From a virus: 28,238 nucleotides of DNA. Numbering within the stretch: the stretch's first letter is position 1; each line of letters begins with the position of its first letter. Location: the IMG/VR virus record IMGVR_UViG_3300024520_000391, positions 1 through 28,238 of that record; one strand, 5' to 3'. The notes beneath the pieces were generated by a model. It did no database searches. It had not been told where the DNA came from and saw only the letters and a list, made by a program, of their open reading frames with translations. Shown here one piece after another: positions 1 to 7,689 of the stretch. The translations under genes were made by a program, and so were the position numbers.

Positions 1-3000
1 AAATTCGTCACGCATATATTCGCCGTTCTGGTCGACAGAGACAAAGATCTCGCCCTGCTCAGCCTTGGCCTTGAGGTCCTCCTCGAGGTAGTTAGCCGTG
101 TCCGTGCCATCGAAGAACACCAGCTCGCTCGGCTCGTAGATCAGGTCGGTCTCGATGCCCTTGAGGATCTCATAGCGATTGTTGTTGTCTTGCATGATGG
201 CCCTGAGCTCGTCAGCTCGCTCATCGCTCATGTGCTCGTTGAGCTCCTCGGCCGTGGCGTTCACGTTGACCGCGAGGCGCCCGTTCGAGTCCCACATCTC
301 CAGCTCGTTGTCGACCGGATCGAACCTGATGTCAGTGATCCGCTCGCCTTGACTGTTGCGGATTGCCGTCTGCTCGCCAGTGATGAATCCGATCTGGTCG
401 TAGCCCTGCTCAGCCGCGAGGCGAACTATGCGCTTGATGGCCAGGGACACCCATGCGTTGCCCTTGAACGGGGCCTGCGGCTGCTTGCCTGCTTGGCGAT
501 TCCTCGCCTCATCGTACTCGAGCCGCATCATGGCTTGGAGCTTGGGCCTTGCCAGATCTGCAGTCAGCGCATCGAGCTTGTTAATCGCCATCACGCCGCC
601 ACCGGCTGCGATCATGTCTGGATCGCCATACTGGAACGGCTTGCCATCGACCTCGACGACCCAAGCGTAGCCCTTGTCGACGGCCACCCAGTCAGTCGGA
701 GGCGGGTCAATCCGCTCACGGTAGCCGGTCCTCGAGCCGGCTTGGTGGATGCCAGACTGCAGCTCCTCGATGAATAGGATCTTCTCGCCCTTGGGGCCTA
801 CGCGATCGGTTGTCCGTATCCACGCAAATACATTTTCCTGCTCCCAGTAATCGGCATCGAAATTCTCAATCTGCCGCTGCTGGATCTCGTCCAGTTCGCC
901 GCGATCGAGCCTCGCCCTGAGCTCCTCGATGTTGCTCTGCTCGTCCGTAATCTGGACGCCACCGAATGCGGTCATCTGGTCGGCAAAGTCTTGGTAGTCC
1001 TCAGGCGCCAGATTCTCGAACGAGACATTTATGATCTCGCCCTTGTCATTGGTCGTGCGCTCAACACGGACATCACCGATATTCGGGTTGTTGGCCACAT
1101 CGGTAATGAGCTCGTCGACCTCCTCATCGGTGAATTGCACACCAAGGCTCGGCCCTCTCAGATTGCCGGAATGCACGACCCCGCCACTCGGGACCTTTGG
1201 CGTCCTCAGCAAGATCTCGCGATCGTACTTGCCGCCGTCCAGCACAGAGCCCGTACCTGCGAACCGGGGAGCACCGGCAAACCCGCCGCGCTCGCGCTCT
1301 TGGATGTCAGTCTCAATGGCACCCTCGGCCGAAGCGACCGCGGCCCGTTCTTGATCTTGACCGTGGAGCCTGAGCAGGTACGGCCCAGGTTCGGCAACCG
1401 CCAGCCATGTCTTGCCCTCGTCTGGAGTCGCCGCAGCCGTTCCCATCTGCGGGTCGTAGATAATCTCGTAGTCGCGCTGTGAGACAAAATCAAAGCTGCT
1501 GTAGATGACCTCGCCATCGTTGAATCGGCTGTCGGGATCGAATCCGTATCGCTCGTAGACCTCCTCGAGCTCAATCAGATCCGTGGTGAGCTCAACCCTT
1601 GCAGCCATATCGCCGCCGTACACACTCTCCTCGACCACGATGCCATTTTTCCTGACGTAGGCGATGATCTGGTCCTGCGTGATCGTGCCGCCTTGCGCCT
1701 CGAAAAACTCCTCGACCTGCAGGAAGTCCAGCTCAGGGTAGGTGGTCTCAATGACCTGCTTGCGCTTGCCGGTTTCGCCTGCGTTGTGCTGGCTCAATGT
1801 CTCAGGCTTGACGCCGAGCTGTCTGGCCAGATCGCCCTCCATGACGACATGGACGGCTTCGCTGGACTCCCACATCCATCGGTTGCCCTTCTCGTCCCAT
1901 GTGCTGCGAATGATCGGGTCGGCCGTGGTGCTCCAGCCCTTTGCCTTGTACTCCATCTTGACCATCTGACGGAAGTTAGCTATCTGATCCTCGGTCGGGT
2001 TCTGCCGCACATCGACGGTTTTGTCGCCCATCTTGACGCGCAGCTTCTTGCTTGGCAGGTCGGTCTCATAGACCGGCTCACCATCCTCGTCGACCAGAGG
2101 CCTTTGGACCTTGGACACACCGGGCTGCTTCTTGAGCAGCGCCATCATCTGTTTCACTGGGCCCTTGGACTGGGGCATCGTCTGGGCTGCCACCATGACG
2201 CCTGAGTGGAAGCCGGGGATGCCTTGGTAGAACTCCTTTTGACCGGCGAGCTGGCCTCGCTGCTGCATACTGATTGTGGTGTGGGTCTCCACGTAGAAGG
2301 CGTCGAGCATCCTCCAGTCGCTCGCTGCAGCGAAAGCGGCCATGTTGTTGGCAGCGTGTGGCTCATGTTGCCGGGTCGACACGAAGAACGCAGCCGCATT
2401 CACTTCGGCCAAGGCCCGTATCACGCGGGAGCTCTGCCCAGTGCCCTTGAGTGTTTCCATCTCCTTCGGCGTCATCGACAGGAAGCCGAGGACCTGATGC
2501 CTGTTGTTCAGCATCAAGATGCCATCGGGATTTCCCATGCTGTCGAGGAGCGCGCCGGTCTGAGCCGGGTTGTTTAGTGTCGGGCCGGTCTGCTTTCCAA
2601 TGATCTTGCGGGTGAATACCTTGACTTTCTTGTTGCGCGGGGCCGGGGTGATCGGCTCGTCGGTGCCAACGGTTTGGCCCTTCTCGTCCATCATTGTGAA
2701 CGTGCTTTGCTGAGCCCCCATGAGGATATGGCCGAGAACCTGTACGTCAGAGCCATCGAGGAGCTTGCTGATGCGACCCGTAATCATCATGTCAGGCTGC
2801 GAGGCTGTCAGGGTGCCGCTCGGATGGTTGTGGGCCATCCAGACCTTTGCCGCTCCGGGGATCGTCAGGACTGCGCCAGCGTAGGTCGACGGATAGACGC
2901 TGGTGCCGTCGAATGTTCCACGACCATGTTCCACGACGCCGACGACATTGTCGTTCTTGTCGAGAACGAGACCCCAGAACCCCTCGCTGGCGTTCTTGCG

Positions 3001-4173
3001 GATCTCTGCCAGGACATGAGCCGCATCGTGGGCCGTGACGACCTTGGTGATGCCGGTCCTGATCTCGCGCTCCTCCTGCACCCTGACGATCGCCTTGTAA
3101 TTGGCCTTGGCCTCCTCGGCTCGTAACGGTTTCGCTGGCTGGTTGTTTGCGTAGAACTCGCCAGTGTCCTCCTTGACCATGTTCTGAAAGGCCCGAGTGA
3201 TGACCTCCTCGACGTCGCGCTTGTTGATGGCCTGCTGTGCCGTGCCGTGAGCCCGAGCCAACATCTGCGGCTGCAGGAACTTGAGGAAATAGAACATATA
3301 GTCGGGCAGCAGCACATCCTGATCGAGGCTGATGGCCATGTCGCTCGGGCCCTGCCGGGTCCGGTGCGGTGTGCCGGCGTTAGGGCCGACGCGCTGGATG
3401 TAGAGATCTCCCTCAGCACCCTTGCCAGTCTTGATGGTAAACGGCGGCTTTGGCGGTCCCTGCGGACCAGTGGTGAATGTGTAATTCCACGACTCCTCGC
3501 TGACGCCGTCTGGCTTGTCTGGCGGCAACGGCCCCATGAAATACTCGCCAGTGTCGGTGTCGAGCGTGATGCCGCCGCCCTCGGTGAGCGAGTCGATCTG
3601 ATTTACGAGATCGACCTCCTCATGGAATAGGGCCTGCATATCCTTACGGAGCTGGTCGCCACGCGCCTGCAGCGCCCGGAAGCTGTCGAATAGCTCGTAG
3701 GCATCTTTGCCCTTGAGCTGGCTGTCGCCAAACATCCCAGACTTGAATATATCCTTGTGGGGAAAGTGCATCTGGTTGAATCGCATGACGACCTGAGCAT
3801 CGTTGTTCAGGTCGATGTCCGGGCCACCGGGCTCCCAGTGCTTGATGTTGCCCTCGACCCACGCGATGTCAGCGAATTGCTGATTGAGGTTCTGATACTT
3901 GGTGCGGACTATTATCAACTGCGTCCGTGCCTTATCGAGCTGCGCCTCGCCAAATGAGCGGAGCTCTCCCAGGGTGTCACGCTTCACCGAAACCTTGGCG
4001 CCCTGTGCCTGCGCCTTTTTCGTGATGTCGAACAGTGTTTTGTTGATGTGGAGCTCGTACCGATCGAGGACCTGCTCATCGGTCAGGCCTTGGTCGATCC
4101 ACTGTTCGAGCAGAGCCTTGTCATCCTTCGACAAGGGTACGCCCAACTTCCTCATGCAATCCTTCAGTGCCAT
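1..4173 (-). CDS. Giant polyvalent phage protein with RadC-like JAB/JAMM domain (3' end outside window)
   Basis: I see an uninterrupted frame of 1391 codons from the ATG at 4173 to the window edge, checked codon by codon; the stop lies outside. The first 390 residues look helical and charged. Residues about 395-486 match the RadC-type JAB (MPN+) fold: E397 in the first strand, H448-N-H450-P-S-G, S458 and D461, then VLGHILMG at 479-486, in the order and spacing of RadC proteins. Residues about 550-630 resemble the same fold without metal ligands. Near 1131-1151 is IEELQSG followed by a HQAG..TGY block, then PFKG..W at 1235-1241, AIKR and GYDQI, a pattern known from large polyvalent phage proteins. 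It is the last gene of the tail/ejection operon and overlaps its predecessor by 10 bases. I infer a virion-delivered protein with possible isopeptidase or protease activity; the substrate is unknown. The fold assignment is strong, the role is inference. Confidence 0.85.
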   Translation of the reverse strand, partial: MALKDCMRKLGVPLSKDDKALLEQWIDQGLTDEQVLDRYELHINKTLFDITKKAQAQGAKVSVKRDTLGELRSFGEAQLDKARTQLIIVRTKYQNLNQQFADIAWVEGNIKHWEPGGPDIDLNNDAQVVMRFNQMHFPHKDIFKSGMFGDSQLKGKDAYELFDSFRALQARGDQLRKDMQALFHEEVDLVNQIDSLTEGGGITLDTDTGEYFMGPLPPDKPDGVSEESWNYTFTTGPQGPPKPPFTIKTGKGAEGDLYIQRVGPNAGTPHRTRQGPSDMAISLDQDVLLPDYMFYFLKFLQPQMLARAHGTAQQAINKRDVEEVITRAFQNMVKEDTGEFYANNQPAKPLRAEEAKANYKAIVRVQEEREIRTGITKVVTAHDAAHVLAEIRKNASEGFWGLVLDKNDNVVGVVEHGRGTFDGTSVYPSTYAGAVLTIPGAAKVWMAHNHPSGTLTASQPDMMITGRISKLLDGSDVQVLGHILMGAQQSTFTMMDEKGQTVGTDEPITPAPRNKKVKVFTRKIIGKQTGPTLNNPAQTGALLDSMGNPDGILMLNNRHQVLGFLSMTPKEMETLKGTGQSSRVIRALAEVNAAAFFVSTRQHEPHAANNMAAFAAASDWRMLDAFYVETHTTISMQQRGQLAGQKEFYQGIPGFHSGVMVAAQTMPQSKGPVKQMMALLKKQPGVSKVQRPLVDEDGEPVYETDLPSKKLRVKMGDKTVDVRQNPTEDQIANFRQMVKMEYKAKGWSTTADPIIRSTWDEKGNRWMWESSEAVHVVMEGDLARQLGVKPETLSQHNAGETGKRKQVIETTYPELDFLQVEEFFEAQGGTITQDQIIAYVRKNGIVVEESVYGGDMAARVELTTDLIELEEVYERYGFDPDSRFNDGEVIYSSFDFVSQRDYEIIYDPQMGTAAATPDEGKTWLAVAEPGPYLLRLHGQDQERAAVASAEGAIETDIQERERGGFAGAPRFAGTGSVLDGGKYDREILLRTPKVPSGGVVHSGNLRGPSLGVQFTDEEVDELITDVANNPNIGDVRVERTTNDKGEIINVSFENLAPEDYQDFADQMTAFGGVQITDEQSNIEELRARLDRGELDEIQQRQIENFDADYWEQENVFAWIRTTDRVGPKGEKILFIEELQSGIHQAGSRTGYRERIDPPPTDWVAVDKGYAWVVEVDGKPFQYGDPDMIAAGGGVMAINKLDALTADLARPKLQAMMRLEYDEARNRQAGKQPQAPFKGNAWVSLAIKRIVRLAAEQGYDQIGFITGEQTAIRNSQGERITDIRFDPVDNELEMWDSNGRLAVNVNATAEELNEHMSDERADELRAIMQDNNNRYEILKGIETDLIYEPSELVFFDGTDTANYLEEDLKAKAEQGEIFVSVDQNGEYMRDEF

Positions 4174-4391
4174 CGGTCCCTGATCTCCATGAAGGCTAAG
4201 ATTACTGCGCTAACGAGCTCGTCGTCATCGCGGAGAATACGCCGGTTGAGCCCCGGAGGCGAACCCATGGGGAACACCGCGTCCTCAGCCGGCACCACTC
4301 CCAACCAGCCAACGGCGAAAAGCTGGACCCCGCCCTCAGGATCTAACGCTGAGGGATCAGTCCATCCGAGCGTGTGGAGTGATGTATTCAC
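4164..4391 (-). CDS. Small hypothetical protein, GTG start
   Basis: A 75-residue protein starting with GTG at 4391, where GTGA overlaps the TGA stop of the preceding gene; its own stop lies 10 bases inside the next gene. The junctions on both sides, rather than similarity, are the main support. It has a hydrophobic stretch (about residues 22-36, QLFAVGWLGVVPAED) and a charged C-terminal half with DDDELVSAVILAFMEI, which could form an amphipathic helix. I do not recognise the family. Its place between a small beta-rich protein and the giant JAB protein suggests a virion accessory role, but nothing in the sequence proves this. Confidence 0.6.
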   Translation of the reverse strand: MNTSLHTLGWTDPSALDPEGGVQLFAVGWLGVVPAEDAVFPMGSPPGLNRRILRDDDELVSAVILAFMEIRDRWH

Positions 4392-4810
4392 GACCGGACA
4401 ATGTCGAAGTCTCCAGCACCCGGAACCTTAGTCAGCGCGAATTGTGAATTGGTGATGTCCTCGCCGTCATTGTCGTAGGTCTGCTGCTCTGCTGGATCGA
4501 GGTCGAATCGAACGTGCATCTCGGCCAGCTTGTTGTCGACCTGACCGGACTGATACCGGATTCCGGTCGGAACCTGACCCGCGGCTGCCGGATCGCCGTC
4601 AGCTCGGGCTGCATACTCGATGCCGTCCACCGCTGGCGCGAAGTTGAAAACGTAAAGGCCGTCACCGACCTCGGTCATGGCTGCGTCCGTGACCTCGAGG
4701 GCCTGCGTGTCGAGCCTGCGGATCCTGATGGTCGGCACAGTTCCGGGCGCAGTCAGAGGTACGCCGATTGCGCTCTCCCAGTAGGCTGTGATCGGGACTG
4801 ATTTAGACAT
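4388..4810 (-). CDS. Small beta-rich hypothetical phage protein, probable tail accessory
   Basis: 140 residues from the ATG at 4810, ending in GTGA that starts the next gene. Composition is beta-rich and acidic with few lysines. The central pattern MTEVGDGLYVFNF followed by a GIEYAARADGD turn resembles small immunoglobulin-like or appendage domains found near phage fibre genes (family resemblance recalled, not searched). No catalytic motif, signal peptide or membrane segment is visible. It lies 10 bases after the zinc-ribbon gene in the cluster downstream of the 714-residue fibre, so a tail decoration or fibre-accessory role is plausible but only inferred. Confidence 0.65.
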   Translation of the reverse strand: MSKSVPITAYWESAIGVPLTAPGTVPTIRIRRLDTQALEVTDAAMTEVGDGLYVFNFAPAVDGIEYAARADGDPAAAGQVPTGIRYQSGQVDNKLAEMHVRFDLDPAEQQTYDNDGEDITNSQFALTKVPGAGDFDIVRS

Positions 4811-4820
4811 GGTCTGTCAC

Positions 4821-5153
4821 CTATGGATCTGGAAAAGGCCGCTGGTCGCCGGGGCCGTACTGATGGCCGCGGTTAGAGCGGTCCTCGGTGTCTGGTGGAG
4901 CTGGTGGCCTGCCGGCATTCTGCCTGACCTCATCAGCTACCGCTTGGCCCTTGGCATTGCGAACGCGAACATCGTAGCGCCGCTCCTCGAATACATGATC
5001 GTCAATCTCCACACTGAGCTGCGGGTTGTTGCAGTTCGGGCAGACGGTCAGATCAGTCTCGCGCTGGCCGACTGCGCCTTTCGTTTTCGAGCGCCACTCG
5101 CAGACTTGGCAGTATTTCCACCACTTGATGCCCAGTTGATTCGGATTCGCCAT
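4821..5153 (-). CDS. Small zinc-ribbon protein
   Basis: 110 residues from the ATG at 5153, preceded by AGGA six to seven bases upstream. Two CxxC knuckles, C15-Q-V-C18 and C38-P-N-C41, separated by 19 residues, form a typical four-cysteine zinc ribbon. The N-terminal WWKYCQVCEW block is aromatic. The C-terminal 40 residues are proline-, arginine- and aspartate-rich and probably disordered. It follows the fibre gene after 8 bases. Zinc ribbons bind nucleic acid or protein; which applies here is not visible. The call of zinc ribbon is firm, the function open. Confidence 0.75.
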   Translation of the reverse strand: MANPNQLGIKWWKYCQVCEWRSKTKGAVGQRETDLTVCPNCNNPQLSVEIDDHVFEERRYDVRVRNAKGQAVADEVRQNAGRPPAPPDTEDRSNRGHQYGPGDQRPFPDP

Positions 5154-5161
5154 CTCGTTTC

Positions 5162-7306
5162 CTATACCGGCGTGTTGGTCAAAGTGCCAACGCCGTCATT
5201 CCAGACGCTACCAGCAGTCGCGCCTTGCGCCGTGACCGCGTGACCCTGATCGCTGTTGAACACCATAGCGCCTGCGGCCTTGCCATCGTTGGTATTCACA
5301 GCATTGCCAATAGCGTTCAACTGCGCATCCGTGAAGCTGGCGAGTATGACAGTACCGGCCATTATCATTTCATCGTCGTCACCAATGAGATTGCCTGTGC
5401 CGGTGATGCGCTTGGCTCCACCGTTGCCGCGCACCATCGCCTGATCGGCAATGTTGGACGATGAACGGACACGGCTTGGATCTGTTCTGAAAATTTCGCG
5501 CCAGTTCGTGCCGTCATAACAAATCAGACCTAAAGTGTCGCCGGGTTCAGCGCCGTAGGTCACATCGTTTTCAAGGATCAGTGCAACCGCGCTGTCTTGC
5601 ACCGTGATGTTGCTATCGAATTGCAGCACGATGATCGTGCCGATTGGTTTTGCACTGATCGAGTTTATGGTCGTCGTGCCGGTAACGTCAAAATAGTTAC
5701 CGTCTGAGCCAAGCACCAGTGCTGATGCGCTGGCGATGTCAGCACCCTTGTCCCACTCTTGGGTGCCGGTGTATCTAATGGACTGATCGGTCGCAATCTC
5801 CATCGCCAAAGTGTTATTGGTAGAGAGCTGCATCTTGCCTGTGACGCTGTTGATGAGCAGGGAGTCGCCGCCAGCAGCAAACTCAAACCACTGGATATGT
5901 GCTTGCTCAACACCGGCCGCGAGAAACCTTAGTTCTCCTGAGAGGAGGTCGGCCGAACCACTGTCAATATCCAGCGTGACGTTGCCTGTTCCGGGCCCAA
6001 AGATCCCGTTACCCTCGACTACGAGGTCACTGTCGATGCTGAAAAAGCCGGCATAGCCAGTCCACAATATGTTGTCACACGCGCCAGCCCCGGTGATCTC
6101 AAAGTCATCGGTAGCGTTGTTCATGTGGAATTCGACGTAAGTCCCTACCTGAAACCGCTTGTGAAAGCGCCATGCGGACGTACCAGTCTGGGAGCTCAGC
6201 GTGATCTGGTGAGTGTCGTCGTAGATCGTGACGTCGCGCGATGACCCCTGCCCTTGAATTTGCAGCCCATCCACCAAATTACGGCAGATGCCCTCCTCGC
6301 CAGACTCCAGATCGCCCGTACCCGTCATAAGAAGTGCGCCGAGCAGATCAATGTGTATCCGGTAGTCAGGGTCAACAACGAAGTGAGCCACCCGGTTGAA
6401 TTGCAGACCGGCGTTACCGTAGTTGAATCCCTCGATGCTGAACACGCCCTCATGCCCTGTGCCACCAACGAAACCAACGAAAGAGATTTTTGTTTCCTCG
6501 CGGCCAGTGATGTCGCGTGGCTGGAAGTATGCAAGCGCACCAGCATTCTCATCTGCATACGTTGTGCCCGGTGCAACAGCAAGACCAAAGGCAAAGGCAG
6601 GTCGTCCTCCCGGTATCATTGTGAGGTCACGATTGTTGATCGTGTCTGCTGGCTTATGCGTGAGGATCAGCGTTCCATCGTGCAGGCCAGTTTGACCGGG
6701 ACACCATTGCCATCCGTCAGGATTCAACACACTGTTTGAATCAATGAGCAGCAGTCCGACATTGTTGATGGAGTTGAGGACGACCTGAATCATCATCTGC
6801 TCGGCGTTGTCGCCGTAGGTGAAATTCGCGTCACCCTCGATGGTCGTCGGGCTCGCAAAGACGGTGATCTGACCACCGACCGGAGTAGGAACTATGGTCG
6901 CGCCACTACCACCGGCAACGACGACGAGCATCTGCGTGTTCTGGCTTGGCTCGACGCCCTCCAAGGTGATGGCCTGAATGCCAAACGTGCGGTAGGTGCC
7001 GGAGTCGGTGTTCGACGAGATCTCTATGATGAAATGGTTGTCGGCGTCTGACTGCTCCTGCAGGTAGATGATGGCGCCATCGGTGAGCAGATCGAGGAAG
7101 TTCGCAACGTCCGTGCCGCCGTCATTGGTTTCGTGCAGGTACATCTCAGTGGCGAGTGTTGGATCTGCGTTGTTGAACCGGACTTGGCCGCTGGCTGGCG
7201 GCGCAACAGTCTCAGTACGGTATCGCCAAGTGCCGAGGCCCTTGAAGCCAGTAGCGGCCGGGGCCTGCACGTTGGCCGGTTGCAGATGTATGCCACCGGG
7301 CTGCAT
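5162..7306 (-). CDS. Tail fibre protein (714 aa)
   Basis: The ATG at 7306 shares a base with the stop of the preceding gene (TAATG). The protein is rich in Gly, Asn, Thr, Asp and short beta repeats, and poor in Lys and Cys, as in trimeric phage fibres. The N-terminal 130 residues (GTWRYRTET..., a LDLLTDGAIIYLQEQ block) match a module I know from many marine and environmental phage fibres. Near residues 555-625, a segment ending in LGLICYDGTNWREIF is another common fibre module, and the C-terminus ends in an MVFNSDQGH...VWNDG block typical of phage fibre tips. Role: host recognition at the virion surface. No hydrolase motif is visible, so depolymerase activity is neither supported nor excluded. 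Confident as a fibre; receptor unknown. Confidence 0.85.
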   Translation of the reverse strand: MQPGGIHLQPANVQAPAATGFKGLGTWRYRTETVAPPASGQVRFNNADPTLATEMYLHETNDGGTDVANFLDLLTDGAIIYLQEQSDADNHFIIEISSNTDSGTYRTFGIQAITLEGVEPSQNTQMLVVVAGGSGATIVPTPVGGQITVFASPTTIEGDANFTYGDNAEQMMIQVVLNSINNVGLLLIDSNSVLNPDGWQWCPGQTGLHDGTLILTHKPADTINNRDLTMIPGGRPAFAFGLAVAPGTTYADENAGALAYFQPRDITGREETKISFVGFVGGTGHEGVFSIEGFNYGNAGLQFNRVAHFVVDPDYRIHIDLLGALLMTGTGDLESGEEGICRNLVDGLQIQGQGSSRDVTIYDDTHQITLSSQTGTSAWRFHKRFQVGTYVEFHMNNATDDFEITGAGACDNILWTGYAGFFSIDSDLVVEGNGIFGPGTGNVTLDIDSGSADLLSGELRFLAAGVEQAHIQWFEFAAGGDSLLINSVTGKMQLSTNNTLAMEIATDQSIRYTGTQEWDKGADIASASALVLGSDGNYFDVTGTTTINSISAKPIGTIIVLQFDSNITVQDSAVALILENDVTYGAEPGDTLGLICYDGTNWREIFRTDPSRVRSSSNIADQAMVRGNGGAKRITGTGNLIGDDDEMIMAGTVILASFTDAQLNAIGNAVNTNDGKAAGAMVFNSDQGHAVTAQGATAGSVWNDGVGTLTNTPV

Positions 7307-7689
7307 TAGCTGGCCTGCGGCGTTGCGACGATTTTATTGATTAGCTGCGTGGTCTCGTTGCGCTCGATGGCGAACACATAGACCGGATTCGGCTCACGCT
7401 CTTTTTGCTGGCCAAGCTGCACCACCAGATCCTCGAGGACCTGCTGGCTCATTCCTCCACCGGGGGCTCGGGATGCCAGTTTTTGCACGGCCTGAATGAG
7501 ATTGGCCTGCGTTTCGGAGCGGAGCATATCGGCTCCGGCGTTAGCGCGCTGCGCCTCAACGAGGGACTTAATTTCTGCCACCAGCTCGTCGAGTCCCTGA
7601 ATGGTTCGACGGCCGTTGTCACCGATCTCGACATCATCGCCACGCTCCCTCATTTCCTGCAGTTCTGCTGCTGTGAATACCTTAGCCAC
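7306..7689 (-). CDS. Small helical protein upstream of tail fibre, GTG start
   Basis: 127 residues starting at GTG 7689, eight bases inside the preceding ejection-protein gene, and ending in TAATG with the fibre. Predicted from composition to be mostly alpha-helical: residues 1-60 and 65-90 carry heptad-like Leu/Ile/Val spacing (LDELVAEIKSLVEAQ, LIQAVQKLASR), and a short beta-like C-terminal VYVFAIERNETTQLI block follows. No enzyme motif. Position directly ahead of a fibre would suit a fibre-connector or assembly protein. I do not recognise a named family. Confidence 0.7.
   Translation of the reverse strand: MAKVFTAAELQEMRERGDDVEIGDNGRRTIQGLDELVAEIKSLVEAQRANAGADMLRSETQANLIQAVQKLASRAPGGGMSQQVLEDLVVQLGQQKEREPNPVYVFAIERNETTQLINKIVATPQAS

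Noticed and set aside
190-3630. Plus-strand open frames of 100-195 codons across this stretch
   Set aside because: They lie opposite the continuous 1391-codon minus-strand gene, often in codon-matched antiphase, and their translations lack domain patterns or sensible starts.
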